Assembly: GCF_004216915.1 (NCBI RefSeq)
Contig: NZ_SGXD01000003.1
Span: 496,001-560,000, forward strand
Origin: Motilibacter rhizosphaerae
Lineage (GTDB): Bacteria; Actinomycetota; Actinomycetes; Motilibacterales; Motilibacteraceae
Direction of reading: 5' to 3'
DNA: 64,000 nt
The position numbers were made by a program, and so were the translations under genes. The notes beneath the pieces were generated by a model that saw nothing but the letters and a program-made list of their open reading frames with translations, was not told the DNA's origin and did not search any database. Position 1 is the first letter of the stretch; every line of letters starts with the position of its first letter. Positions 1 through 7,724 of this stretch are shown here, piece after piece.

Positions 1-357
1 CAGCGAGCCCCCGCTGGGCAGCGCCATCCCGACGAGGACGGCGAGGGCGACGAGGAAGAAGCCGGAGTCGAAGGGGTTGGGCGCGATGGCGTTCGCCCAG
101 GCGACGAGCCCGGCGAACAGCGGCAGCGCGGGCGTCACCGCGGCCCGGGGCCACCGCGAGAAGGGCAGCACGAAGAACGCGATCCCGGTGAGGAGGGCCA
201 CCACCGAGATGCAGGCGGTCGCGAGCCCCTGGCCGCCCTCGACGTCGGGCAGGGAGAGCAGCATGGAGACGCACCCGACGAGCGCGGAGCCACCGAAGCT
301 CCGGGCCGTCAGGCGCCGCATGTCCAGCGCACCTGGTGTGCGCTTCCCCCCACGCAT
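1..357 (-). CDS. Membrane protein, N-terminal part (cut by window edge)
   Basis: This is an open frame running off the left edge; 119 codons are visible. After a short basic N-terminus (MRGGKRTPGALDMRRL) there are three to four hydrophobic stretches with short loops, so it is an integral membrane protein. The start at 357 is preceded by GGGGGAC; ATG 321 in the same frame is a possible later start. Such multi-helix N-termini often precede GGDEF or histidine-kinase domains in actinomycetes, but the C-terminal part lies outside the window, so no function can be given. It is divergent from the riboswitch-controlled ykoEDC operon. Confidence 0.6.
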   Translation of the reverse strand, partial: MRGGKRTPGALDMRRLTARSFGGSALVGCVSMLLSLPDVEGGQGLATACISVVALLTGIAFFVLPFSRWPRAAVTPALPLFAGLVAWANAIAPNPFDSGFFLVALAVLVGMALPSGGSL

Positions 358-415
358 GTCCCCCGGATCGGCCGGGCGGGCACCGACATGACCACTCCGG
401 TAGTCTTCGCGTGCA

Positions 416-511
416 CAACCGCAGGGGAGCGCCGCAGCGCTGAGAGTGTGGGCACCAGGTCCACAGACCCTCCAACCTGATCCGGGTCATGCCGGCGCAG
501 GGAGCCGGTCC
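416..511 (+). ncRNA. TPP riboswitch (THI element)
   Basis: The conserved TPP-aptamer blocks are present in order: GGGGAGC, then GCTGAGAG, then GACCCT, AACCTGATCCGGGTCATGCC and GCAGGGAG, with ACCG/CGGT able to close the outer stem. A TAGTCT -10 candidate at 401-406 would start transcription just before the aptamer. It lies directly upstream of ykoE, whose Shine-Dalgarno is followed by the start at 568. This family binds thiamine pyrophosphate and switches off thiamine biosynthesis or uptake genes. Confidence 0.93.
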
Positions 512-531
512 ACTTTCGCCGTGCACGTCTC

Positions 532-558
532 CCCTCCTGTCCGCACCACGCAGGAGGG
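532..558 (+). promoter_or_regulatory. Shine-Dalgarno-sequestering hairpin of ykoE
   Basis: CCCTCCTG (532-539) is perfectly complementary to CAGGAGGG (551-558), which contains the ykoE ribosome-binding site. The upstream CTCCC (529-533) could instead pair with GGGAG (500-504) of the aptamer. This gives a plausible on/off translational switch. The pairing is visible in the sequence; the switching is inferred. Confidence 0.6.
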
Positions 559-567
559 ACCCGGCCC

Positions 568-1356
568 ATGGCCACGACCCGTACGTCCACCAGCGCCGCC
601 CGGCGCTCGGCCAGCCCGTCGGAGCTCGCCCTCGGCGGTCTGCTCGCGGTCGCGCTGGCCGTCGTCGCGTACGTCGCGACCCGCCACGAGGTCGACGGCG
701 CGAGCCGCACGGCCGCGCTCGTCACCGCCGTGCTGGCGCTGGCGTTCGTCGGTGCCGCCGTGCACGGCGTGCTCACCCGCCCGGTCGGGCGCTGGCGCAC
801 GGTCGACATGCTCGTCGCCGCGGCCCTCGCCGTGGCCTGCGGCGTCGTCTTCCGCGGCTGGTCCGCGCTGTGGGACGCGGTGAGCGGGGCGTTCGGCTGG
901 TTCCCGCCGGCGCAGGCGGTGCTCTACGGCGCGTGGTTCCTCGCGGGCAGCCTGGTGCCGCTCGTCGTCCGGCGCCCGGGCGCGGCGCTGCTGGCGGAGT
1001 TCGTCGCCTCGCTCGTGGAGTACCTCCTGCTCGACCAGTTCGGCGCGCTCGTCCTCGTCTACGGCGTCCTGCAGGGGCTCGCCGCCGAGGCCGCGTTCGC
1101 CGCGTTCGGCTACCGCCGCTGGAACCTCCCGACCGCGCTGCTCAGCGGCGCCCTCGGCGGTGTCGCCGCGGCCGTCCTCGACATCGCCGGCTACTACGCC
1201 GACTGGTCCGCGGGATGGAAGCTGGCCTACGTCCCGATCGTCGCGGTCTCCGGCGCCGTGCTCTCCGGCTGGGTGTCGTGGCTGCTCGTCCGCGCGCTGG
1301 CGCCGACGGGCGCGCTCGCGGCGTTCCCGTCCGGGCGCGAGCGCGAGCTGGTCTGA
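568..1356 (+). CDS. ykoE: ECF transporter S component, YkoE type
   Basis: This is a 262-residue, strongly hydrophobic protein with about six predicted membrane helices after a Ser/Ala-rich N-terminus. It resembles the YkoE family of substrate-capture (S) components of energy-coupling-factor importers, which take up thiamine or its hydroxymethylpyrimidine precursor. The TPP riboswitch directly upstream and the adjoining ykoD (double ATPase) and ykoC (EcfT) genes support a thiamine-related substrate; the exact substrate cannot be read from sequence. The start ATG follows AGGAGG by 11 nt. Confidence 0.85.
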   Translation: MATTRTSTSAARRSASPSELALGGLLAVALAVVAYVATRHEVDGASRTAALVTAVLALAFVGAAVHGVLTRPVGRWRTVDMLVAAALAVACGVVFRGWSALWDAVSGAFGWFPPAQAVLYGAWFLAGSLVPLVVRRPGAALLAEFVASLVEYLLLDQFGALVLVYGVLQGLAAEAAFAAFGYRRWNLPTALLSGALGGVAAAVLDIAGYYADWSAGWKLAYVPIVAVSGAVLSGWVSWLLVRALAPTGALAAFPSGRERELV

Positions 1357-1361
1357 GGCCG

Positions 1362-2807
1362 GTGGGGCAGCTCGGCCTCGCTCCCGCCGCCGCCGGGCTG
1401 CGGCCCGTCGAGGTCCGCGCCCGCGGGTGGGGGTGGCGGCACGCCGGCCGCCGCGCGTGGGCGGTCCGCGACGTCGACCTGGCCGTCCGCGCCGGTGAGC
1501 GCGTCCTCGTCGTGGGGCGCTCCGGTGCGGGCAAGAGCACGCTGCTGGCGGGCGTCGCCGGGCTGCTCGACCCCGCCACGGCGGAGGAGAGCGCGGGCGA
1601 GCTGCTGCTCGACGGCACGTCGGCCCGCGCGGCCCGCGCCCGGGCCGGGCTGCTCCAGCAGGACCCGCAGGCGGGGCTGGTCCTCGCCCGGGCCGGCGAC
1701 GACGTCGCCTTCGGGCTGGAGAGCTGGGGCGTGCCACCCGACGCGATCTGGCCGCGGGTCCGCGCCGCCGTCGACGCCGTCGGCTTCCGCCACCCGCTCG
1801 ACCACCCCACCGCCGGGCTGTCCGGCGGCGAGGCGCAGCGGCTCGGGCTCGCCGGGCTGCTCGCGCTGCGCCCGGGCCTGGTCCTGCTCGACGAGCCCAC
1901 CGCCAACCTCGACCCCGAGGGCGTCGCCGACGTGCGCCGCGCCGTCGGCGACGTGCTCGAGCAGAGCGGCGCCACGCTCCTGCTCGTCGAGCACCGCCCC
2001 GGGCCCTGGCTCGACCTCGTCGACCGGGTGGTCGTGCTCGGGCCGACCGGCGTCGAGGCCGACGGGCCGCCCGACGCCGTGCTCGCCGGCGAGCGCGGCC
2101 GCGCGCTGGCCGAGGACGGCGTCTGGGTGCCGGGGTACGAGCCGGTGCCCGCCCCGCTCGTCCCCTCGCCGGGCGCCGTCGTGCTGGAGGCCCGCGGGGT
2201 GGGCCACCGGCACCGCGGCGCCGAGCGCGACACCCCGGCCCCGCTCGACCTCGAGCTGCGCGCGGGCGAGGCCGTCGCCGTGACCGGCCGCAACGGCGCC
2301 GGCAAGACGACGCTCGGGCGCGCGCTCGGCGGGCTGCTCCGCCCGGCGTACGGCCCCGTGGTCGTCCCCGGGGAGCCGGAGCCGCTGCACCGCTGGCGGG
2401 CCGCCCGGCTCGCTCGCACCGTCGGCAGCGTCTTCCAGCGCCCCGCCCAGCAGTTCCTCACCGGCACGGTGGAGGACGAGGTCGCCCTGGCTCCACGCGG
2501 GACGACGACCGACCCCGCGCGGGTGGCCGAGCTGCTCGAGCGGCTGCGGCTCGCGCACCTCGCGCGGGCCAACCCGCACACGCTGTCCGGCGGCGAGCAG
2601 CGCCGGCTCTCGGTCGCCACCGTCCTCGCCCGCGACCCCGCGGTGCTCGTGCTGGACGAGCCGACGTTCGGGCAGGACGCACGTACCTGGTCCGAGCTCG
2701 TCGCCCTGCTCCAGGAGCTGCTGCGCGAGGGCACCTCGGTGGCCGCGGTGACCCACGACCGCGCCCTCGTCGCGGCGCTCGGGGCGCGGGAGGTGGTGCT
2801 GCCGTGA
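1362..2807 (+). CDS. ykoD: ECF transporter ATPase with two ABC domains, YkoD type
   Basis: This 481-residue protein carries two fused ABC ATPase domains that power the importer formed with YkoE and YkoC. Domain 1 has Walker A GRSGAGKST, signature LSGGEAQR and Walker B LVLLDEPT. Domain 2 has Walker A GRNGAGKTT, signature LSGGEQRR and Walker B VLVLDEPT. A much longer open frame extends upstream through ykoE, so I chose GTG 1362, which lies 5 nt after the ykoE stop with TGAGG in front of it. Its stop overlaps the ykoC start (GTGA), indicating translational coupling. Confidence 0.9.
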   Translation: MGQLGLAPAAAGLRPVEVRARGWGWRHAGRRAWAVRDVDLAVRAGERVLVVGRSGAGKSTLLAGVAGLLDPATAEESAGELLLDGTSARAARARAGLLQQDPQAGLVLARAGDDVAFGLESWGVPPDAIWPRVRAAVDAVGFRHPLDHPTAGLSGGEAQRLGLAGLLALRPGLVLLDEPTANLDPEGVADVRRAVGDVLEQSGATLLLVEHRPGPWLDLVDRVVVLGPTGVEADGPPDAVLAGERGRALAEDGVWVPGYEPVPAPLVPSPGAVVLEARGVGHRHRGAERDTPAPLDLELRAGEAVAVTGRNGAGKTTLGRALGGLLRPAYGPVVVPGEPEPLHRWRAARLARTVGSVFQRPAQQFLTGTVEDEVALAPRGTTTDPARVAELLERLRLAHLARANPHTLSGGEQRRLSVATVLARDPAVLVLDEPTFGQDARTWSELVALLQELLREGTSVAAVTHDRALVAALGAREVVLP

Positions 2808-3520
2808 GGCTCAACCCGCTCGCCGGTGCGTCAGCCTGCCTCGTGCTCGGCCTCGGCGCGCTCGCGGCCCTCGACCCGGTCACGCCCGCGGTGCTCGTCG
2901 GCGCGGTGCTGCTGCTCGCCCTCGTGCGCGTCCGCGAGTGGCGCCCTCTCGTCCCGGGCGCGGTCGTCGTGGTCCTCGGCGCCGTCGGCGTCGGGTTCTC
3001 CAACGCGCTGCTCGCGCCGGGCGGCGGGCTCGACGGGCTGGCAGGGCTCGCCACCGCCCTGCGCGTGCTCGCCGTCGGCCTGCCCGGGCTGCTCCTGCTC
3101 ACCGCGCTCGACCCGACGGAGCTCGCCGACGCGCTGGTCCAGCACCTGCGCGTGCCGCCCCGCCCCGCGTACGCCGTGCTGGCCGCGCTGCGCATGCTGC
3201 CGCTGCTGCAGGAGGAGTGGCAGGTGCTCGGCCTCGCCCAGCGCTCCCGCGGCCTCGACGCCGGGCGCAGCCCGGTCCGCGCGGTCGAGCTGCTCGGGCG
3301 ACGGGCCTTCGCGCTGCTCGTCGGCACCGTGCGCCACGCCTCGCGGCTCGCGCTCGCCATGGACGCGCGCGGCTTCGACTCGGGCGTCCCGCGCAGCCGG
3401 GCCCGCCGGTCCCGGCTCGGGCCGCTCGACGCCGCCGCGGTGGGGGGCGCGATGCTGCTCGTCGGGGCCGCCGTCGCCGTCAGCGTCGCGCTCGGCACCT
3501 ATCGGCCGCTAGGCGGCTGA
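2804..3520 (+). CDS. ykoC: ECF transporter T component (EcfT), YkoC type
   Basis: This is a 238-residue membrane protein with N-terminal hydrophobic helices and a cytoplasmic coupling region. It carries the two Arg-Gly coupling motifs expected for EcfT proteins (QRSRGLDAG and MDARGFDS), which dock onto the ATPase pair. It is the last gene of the riboswitch-controlled ykoE-ykoD-ykoC operon and starts at a GTG overlapping the ykoD stop. Confidence 0.88.
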   Translation: MRLNPLAGASACLVLGLGALAALDPVTPAVLVGAVLLLALVRVREWRPLVPGAVVVVLGAVGVGFSNALLAPGGGLDGLAGLATALRVLAVGLPGLLLLTALDPTELADALVQHLRVPPRPAYAVLAALRMLPLLQEEWQVLGLAQRSRGLDAGRSPVRAVELLGRRAFALLVGTVRHASRLALAMDARGFDSGVPRSRARRSRLGPLDAAAVGGAMLLVGAAVAVSVALGTYRPLGG

Positions 3521-3566
3521 CCCCGGCACGCTCAGGTCGGCCCCCCGGTCAGCCGATGGGAGCAGC

Positions 3567-5354
3567 GTGATGAGGACGTCTGGCGGACAGGTGGGGACGG
3601 GCGCGACTCTCCCGGCCCAGGGCGGCTACGCGCCCTCGACCCCGTCGTACGCGACCGGCCCCCGCCGCCGGATCGGCGACGTGCTCATCGAGGCCGGCGT
3701 CCTCACCCAGGGCGACCTCGACCGCGCGCTCGAGGCGCAGCGCAGCGACACCAGCGGCGAGCGCCGCCGCCTCGGCGAGATCATCAGCGAGCTCGGCCTG
3801 GCCTCGGAGCGCCAGGTCGCGCAGGCGCTCGCGGACGTCCTCGCGATCCAGCTCGTCGACCTCGGCGGCATCGTCGTCAGCCCCGAGGTCGCCCGCAGCC
3901 TGCCGCGGGCGGTCGCGGAGCGTACGGGCGTGTTCGTCGTCGACAAGCTCTCCGACGGCGGTCTGCGCGTCGCGACCTCGGACCCCACCAACGTGCTCGC
4001 CCTCGACGACGTGCGGCTCTACACCAACGCGCCGCGCCTCGAGGTCCTCGTCGCGACCAGCTCGCAGATCAAGGAGCACCTGCACCGCGCGTGGTCGCTG
4101 TCCGAGGACAACGCCGACGTCGCCACGGTCCTGGAGGGCATCTCGCCCGACCAGGACGACGCGCAGGAGATCAGCGGCAGCATCGACGACGCGCCGACGG
4201 TGCGCCTGGTCAACATGGTGCTCTCTGACGCCGTACGCGCCGGGGCCTCGGACATCCACATCGAGCCGCAGCGCGACGTGCTGCGCATCCGCTACCGCAT
4301 CGACGGCATGCTGCGCGACGTCATGACCGTCCCGCGGCGCGCGGCGCCCGCCGTCGTCAGCCGCATCAAGATCACCTCGGGCCTCGACATCGCCGAGCGG
4401 CGCATCCCGCAGGACGGCCGCGCGCGCATCAGCGTCGACTCCCGCTCGGTCGACACCCGCATCTCGACGATGCCCTCGATCCACGGCGAGAAGGTCGTCA
4501 TCCGCCTGCTCATGGGCGCCGAGCAGATCAAGCACCTCGACTCCATGGGCATGGACGCCGAGCACCTCGAGAAGATCCGCGCCTCGATGCGCGAGCCGCA
4601 GGGCCTCATGCTCATCACCGGGCCGACGGGCTCGGGCAAGACCTCGACGCTGTACGCCTCGCTGTCCGAGATCGTCACCCCCGAGCGCAACATCGTCACG
4701 CTCGAGGACCCCGTCGAGATCCAGATCCCCGGCATCACGCAGACGCAGACGAACGAGCGCGCCGGCATGACGTTCGCGAAGGGCCTGCGCGCGATCCTGC
4801 GCCAGGACCCCGACGTCGTCCTCGTCGGCGAGATCCGCGACGGCGAGACCGCCGAGCTGGCCCTGACCGCGTCGATGACCGGCCACCTCGTGCTCTCGAC
4901 GCTGCACACGAACTCCGCCGTCGCCGCGCTGACCCGCCTCGTCGACATGGGGATCGAGCCGTTCCTCGTCGCCTCGTCGCTGTCGTGCGTCGTCGCGCAG
5001 CGGCTCGTCCGCACCGTCTGCGCGAGCTGCGCGCGCCCCGACGAGCTCTCGGCCGAGCAGGTGGCGGCCCTCGGGCTCGACCCCTCGTCGCTCGACGGCG
5101 CGACGCCGCGCAAGGGCGAGGGCTGCTCGGTGTGCGCCGGCACGGGCTACCGCGGCCGCAGCGGCATCTACGAGGTCATCGAGGTGACGCCCTCGCTGCG
5201 CTCGGTGCTGCTGCGCGACCCGAGCGAGCACGCGCTCGCCGCGGCGGCCGAGGCCGAGGGCTTCCGCTCGCTGCGCTCGAGCGCGCTGGCGCTGGCCGCG
5301 AAGGGCACGACGACCTTCGCCGAGGTCGCCCGGGTGGTGCCGCGCTACGCGTAG
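3567..5354 (+). CDS. pilB: Type IV pilus assembly ATPase, PilB/GspE family
   Basis: This is a 595-residue hexameric secretion/pilus motor ATPase. A Gly/Pro-rich leader is followed by an MshEN-type N-domain (about residues 30-150) and the catalytic domain, which shows SDIHIEPQ, Walker A GPTGSGKTS (about residue 352), Walker B DPDVVLVGEIRD and a His box. A tetra-cysteine zinc site follows (CASC then CSVC). The start may be GTG 3567 or the next codon, ATG 3570; GGGAG precedes both. No other pilus gene (pilC, pilM-O, pilins, prepilin peptidase) is in the window, so its partners are elsewhere or outside. Confidence 0.93.
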   Translation: MMRTSGGQVGTGATLPAQGGYAPSTPSYATGPRRRIGDVLIEAGVLTQGDLDRALEAQRSDTSGERRRLGEIISELGLASERQVAQALADVLAIQLVDLGGIVVSPEVARSLPRAVAERTGVFVVDKLSDGGLRVATSDPTNVLALDDVRLYTNAPRLEVLVATSSQIKEHLHRAWSLSEDNADVATVLEGISPDQDDAQEISGSIDDAPTVRLVNMVLSDAVRAGASDIHIEPQRDVLRIRYRIDGMLRDVMTVPRRAAPAVVSRIKITSGLDIAERRIPQDGRARISVDSRSVDTRISTMPSIHGEKVVIRLLMGAEQIKHLDSMGMDAEHLEKIRASMREPQGLMLITGPTGSGKTSTLYASLSEIVTPERNIVTLEDPVEIQIPGITQTQTNERAGMTFAKGLRAILRQDPDVVLVGEIRDGETAELALTASMTGHLVLSTLHTNSAVAALTRLVDMGIEPFLVASSLSCVVAQRLVRTVCASCARPDELSAEQVAALGLDPSSLDGATPRKGEGCSVCAGTGYRGRSGIYEVIEVTPSLRSVLLRDPSEHALAAAAEAEGFRSLRSSALALAAKGTTTFAEVARVVPRYA

Positions 5355-5361
5355 CGCGTGA

Positions 5362-5393
5362 CCCCACTTGATCGGGGTCCCCGATCAACGGGG
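5362..5393. terminator. Palindromic hairpin between convergent genes
   Basis: TTGATCGGGG (5368-5377), a single T, and CCCCGATCAA (5379-5388) form a perfect 10-bp inverted repeat with flanking CCCC/GGGG. It lies between the convergent pilB and MarR genes, so it may terminate both transcripts, but it has no T-tract. It belongs to the same repeat type as 24350-24380. Confidence 0.5.
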
Positions 5394-5413
5394 GGTCGTC
5401 CCGAGGGGATGTC

Positions 5414-5448
5414 CTCGGGACGGGCCCCACCTGCTCGGGACGGGCCCC
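5414..5448. repeat. 15-bp direct repeat, two copies
   Basis: CTCGGGACGGGCCCC occurs at 5414-5428 and again at 5434-5448, a 20-bp period, in the short space between pilB and the MarR gene. Its role is unknown. Confidence 0.6.
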
Positions 5449-5464
5449 GCGGACCGGGCTGCGG

Positions 5465-5959
5465 CTACGCGCTCAGCACCGACGGCTGGCCCGGCTCCTC
5501 GAGCAGCCGACCGAGGATCCGCTGCAGCGCCGCCACGTCGTCGCTGCCCAGCCGTGCTGCGAACCAGCGCTGGATCCCCCGCAGGTGCGTGCCGGACGCC
5601 TCACGCAGCCGCGCGTAGCCCGCGTCGGTCAGCACGGCGTACAGGCCGCGGCCGTCGGTGAGGCACGCCTCGCGCACGACCAGGCCCTCGCGCTCCAGCC
5701 GGTCGACGAGCCGGGTCAGCCCGCTGCGCGACAGCATCACCGCGTCGGCGAGCTCGGTCATCCGCAGCTTGCGCTCCGGGGACTCGACGAGCTGCACGAG
5801 CACGTCGTACGACGGGAGGGGGAGCTCGTGCTCGCGGAGCAGGTCACCTTCGAGGTTGCGCGTGAGCACCGCGTGCGCGCGCAGGAACGCGCGCCAGGCC
5901 TGCATCTCCCCCGAGGACAACCGCTCCGGGGCGCGCTGCCCAGGGGCCGAAGTCTGCAT
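5465..5959 (-). CDS. MarR family transcriptional regulator
   Basis: This is a 164-residue winged-helix regulator. Its central segment (LRMTELADAVMLSRSGLTRL then VDRLEREGLVVRE) is the MarR recognition helix and wing, followed by the usual C-terminal dimerisation helices. The frame is open for another 20 codons upstream. I chose ATG 5959 because TATCGT (5966-5971, minus strand) ends exactly 6 nt before it, the leaderless pattern seen repeatedly in this window, and because the extra N-terminus is not MarR-like. It is divergent from mrp. Its ligand and targets are unknown; autoregulation is suggested by the inverted repeat at 5961-5977. Confidence 0.88.
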   Translation of the reverse strand: MQTSAPGQRAPERLSSGEMQAWRAFLRAHAVLTRNLEGDLLREHELPLPSYDVLVQLVESPERKLRMTELADAVMLSRSGLTRLVDRLEREGLVVREACLTDGRGLYAVLTDAGYARLREASGTHLRGIQRWFAARLGSDDVAALQRILGRLLEEPGQPSVLSA

Positions 5960-5960
5960 C

Positions 5961-5977
5961 ACCCGACGATATCGGGT
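5961..5977. promoter_or_regulatory. Candidate MarR operator overlapping -10 box
   Basis: ACCCGA-CGATA-TCGGGT is a perfect hyphenated inverted repeat immediately upstream of the MarR start, overlapping its -10 box (5966-5971). This is the position expected for autorepression; binding is inferred. Confidence 0.45.
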
Positions 5978-6066
5978 CCGCACAGCCAGCAACGTGGTGC
6001 ACCGCCGGTCGTCCACCACTCGGAGGCGCGGGGGCGGGCGCGCGGGCCCGACGTAGCATGCTCGCC

Positions 6067-7215
6067 ATGACTGCCCCCACGCCCGACGAGGTGCGCGCGG
6101 CGCTCGCGACCGTCCTCGACCCCGAGATCCGCCGCCCCATCACCGAGCTCGGGATGGTGGAGTCGGTCTCCGTCGACGGGGGCCGGGTCGACGTCGTCGT
6201 CCTGCTCACCACCCAGGGCTGCCCGCTGCGCGAGCGGATCGTCGGTGACGTCACCGCCGCGGTCGAGCGCGTGCCCGGCGTGACGGGCGTGCAGGTGCGG
6301 CTCGGGGTCATGACCGACGAGCAGCGGGGCACCCTCAAGACCACGCTGCGCGGCGGCGTGCCGGAGCGGGCCGTGCCGTTCGCGCAGCCGGGCTCGCTGA
6401 CCCGGGTGTACGCCGTGGCGAGCGGCAAGGGCGGGGTCGGCAAGTCCTCGGTCACCGCGAACCTCGCCGCGGCCATGGCCGCCGACGGGCTGTCCGTCGG
6501 GCTCGTGGACGCCGACATCTACGGCTTCTCGATCCCGCGCATGCTCGGCGTCACCGGCCGTCCCACCAAGGTGGGCGACATGATCATGCCGCCGGTCGCG
6601 CTCGGCGTGAAGGTCGTCTCGATGGGGCTGTTCGTCCGCGACAACGCCCCGGTCGCGTTCCGCGGCCCGAAGCTGCACCGCGCGCTCGAGCAGTTCCTCA
6701 CCGACTTCGCCTGGGGCGACCTCGACGTGCTCCTGCTCGACCTGCCGCCGGGCACCGGCGACATCGCGATCTCGGTGTCGCACCTGCTGCCGAGCTCCGA
6801 GGTCCTCGTCGTCACCACGCCGCAGGCCGCGGCAGCGGAGGTCGCGGAGCGCGCCGGCACCCTCGCGCGGCAGACGTCCCAGCGGGTCGCGGGCGTCATC
6901 GAGAACATGGCCTACCTGCCCTGCCCGCACTGCGCCGCCGAGGGCCGCGACCACCGGCTGGACGTCTTCGGCAGCGGCGGCGGCGCGGCGGTCGCCGGCG
7001 CGCTCGAGGCCGCGCTCGGCCTGCCGGTCCCGGTGCTGGGCTCGATCCCGATCGAGCCGCGGCTGCGCGAGGGCGGCGACAGCGGGCTCCCGCTCGTGCT
7101 CGCCGACCCCACCGCGCCGGCGGCGGTCACGCTGCGCGAGGTCGCGCTGCGCCTCGGCCGCACGCCGCGCGGTCTCGCCGGCCGGCCGCTCGGCCTGACG
7201 CCGGTCAGCGCCTAG
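6067..7215 (+). CDS. mrp: Mrp/ApbC family P-loop ATPase, Fe-S carrier
   Basis: This 382-residue protein has an N-terminal MIP18/DUF59 domain (about residues 1-95) followed by the Mrp/NBP35 ATPase domain with the deviant Walker A GKGGVGKSS. The family carries and delivers Fe-S clusters; the CPHC motif near the end of the ATPase domain (in YLPCPHCAAEG) is the usual cluster-binding pair. ATG 6067 is chosen over the in-frame ATG 6058 because TAGCAT (6054-6059) leaves 7 nt to 6067, giving a leaderless message. The gene lies next to the tatB-htrA-sigE block, as mrp does in mycobacteria. Confidence 0.92.
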   Translation: MTAPTPDEVRAALATVLDPEIRRPITELGMVESVSVDGGRVDVVVLLTTQGCPLRERIVGDVTAAVERVPGVTGVQVRLGVMTDEQRGTLKTTLRGGVPERAVPFAQPGSLTRVYAVASGKGGVGKSSVTANLAAAMAADGLSVGLVDADIYGFSIPRMLGVTGRPTKVGDMIMPPVALGVKVVSMGLFVRDNAPVAFRGPKLHRALEQFLTDFAWGDLDVLLLDLPPGTGDIAISVSHLLPSSEVLVVTTPQAAAAEVAERAGTLARQTSQRVAGVIENMAYLPCPHCAAEGRDHRLDVFGSGGGAAVAGALEAALGLPVPVLGSIPIEPRLREGGDSGLPLVLADPTAPAAVTLREVALRLGRTPRGLAGRPLGLTPVSA

Positions 7216-7240
7216 CCGCTGCGGTCAGGTCGCAGCAGGC

Positions 7241-7666
7241 TCAGGTCGCGTCGCCGTCGTAGGGCGGCGGCGACCCGGCGGGACGCTGGCGGACGGGCGG
7301 GACGCCCGGCTTGTGCAGGTCCACGGCGCTCGCACCGCCGGCGGCCTCGCTGCGGGCGGCGCGCGGGGGCGGCGGGGCGTCGTCGAGCGAGGTCAGCGCC
7401 CGCAGCTCGGCGAGCTCCTCGTCGAGCCGGTCGTCGAGCAGGTGCTTCTGCACGAACGCGCGCGGGTTGAGGTCGCGGACGTCGATGTTGGCGAACTCCG
7501 GCCCGAGGTGCTCGGCGACGTCGGCCTGCGCGTCCTTGGCCATCCGCCGCACCTGGCGCACGAACCGGCCGGCGTCCTGCGCGAAGCCCGGCAGCTTGTC
7601 CGGCCCGATGACGACCAGCGCGACGACCGCGAGGACCACGAACTCCATGCCGCTGATCCCGAACAC
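7241..7666 (-). CDS. tatB: Sec-independent (Tat) translocase subunit TatB
   Basis: This 141-residue protein begins with a single hydrophobic helix (MEFVVLAVVALVVIGPDKLP), the TatA/TatB signature including the FxxxGP-type hinge. An amphipathic helix and a long charged, Pro-rich tail follow, as usual for TatB. It acts with TatC to bind twin-arginine signal peptides at the membrane. GTG 7666 is preferred over upstream in-frame starts because GGGAGGCGAC precedes it. It is downstream of htrA in the order sigE-rseA-htrA-tatB. Confidence 0.92.
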   Translation of the reverse strand: MFGISGMEFVVLAVVALVVIGPDKLPGFAQDAGRFVRQVRRMAKDAQADVAEHLGPEFANIDVRDLNPRAFVQKHLLDDRLDEELAELRALTSLDDAPPPPRAARSEAAGGASAVDLHKPGVPPVRQRPAGSPPPYDGDAT

Positions 7667-7724
7667 GTCGCCTCCCACGGGCACGGGAGCGGCCGCTGCT
7701 GCTCCCTGGCTCCGAGCGTAACCG

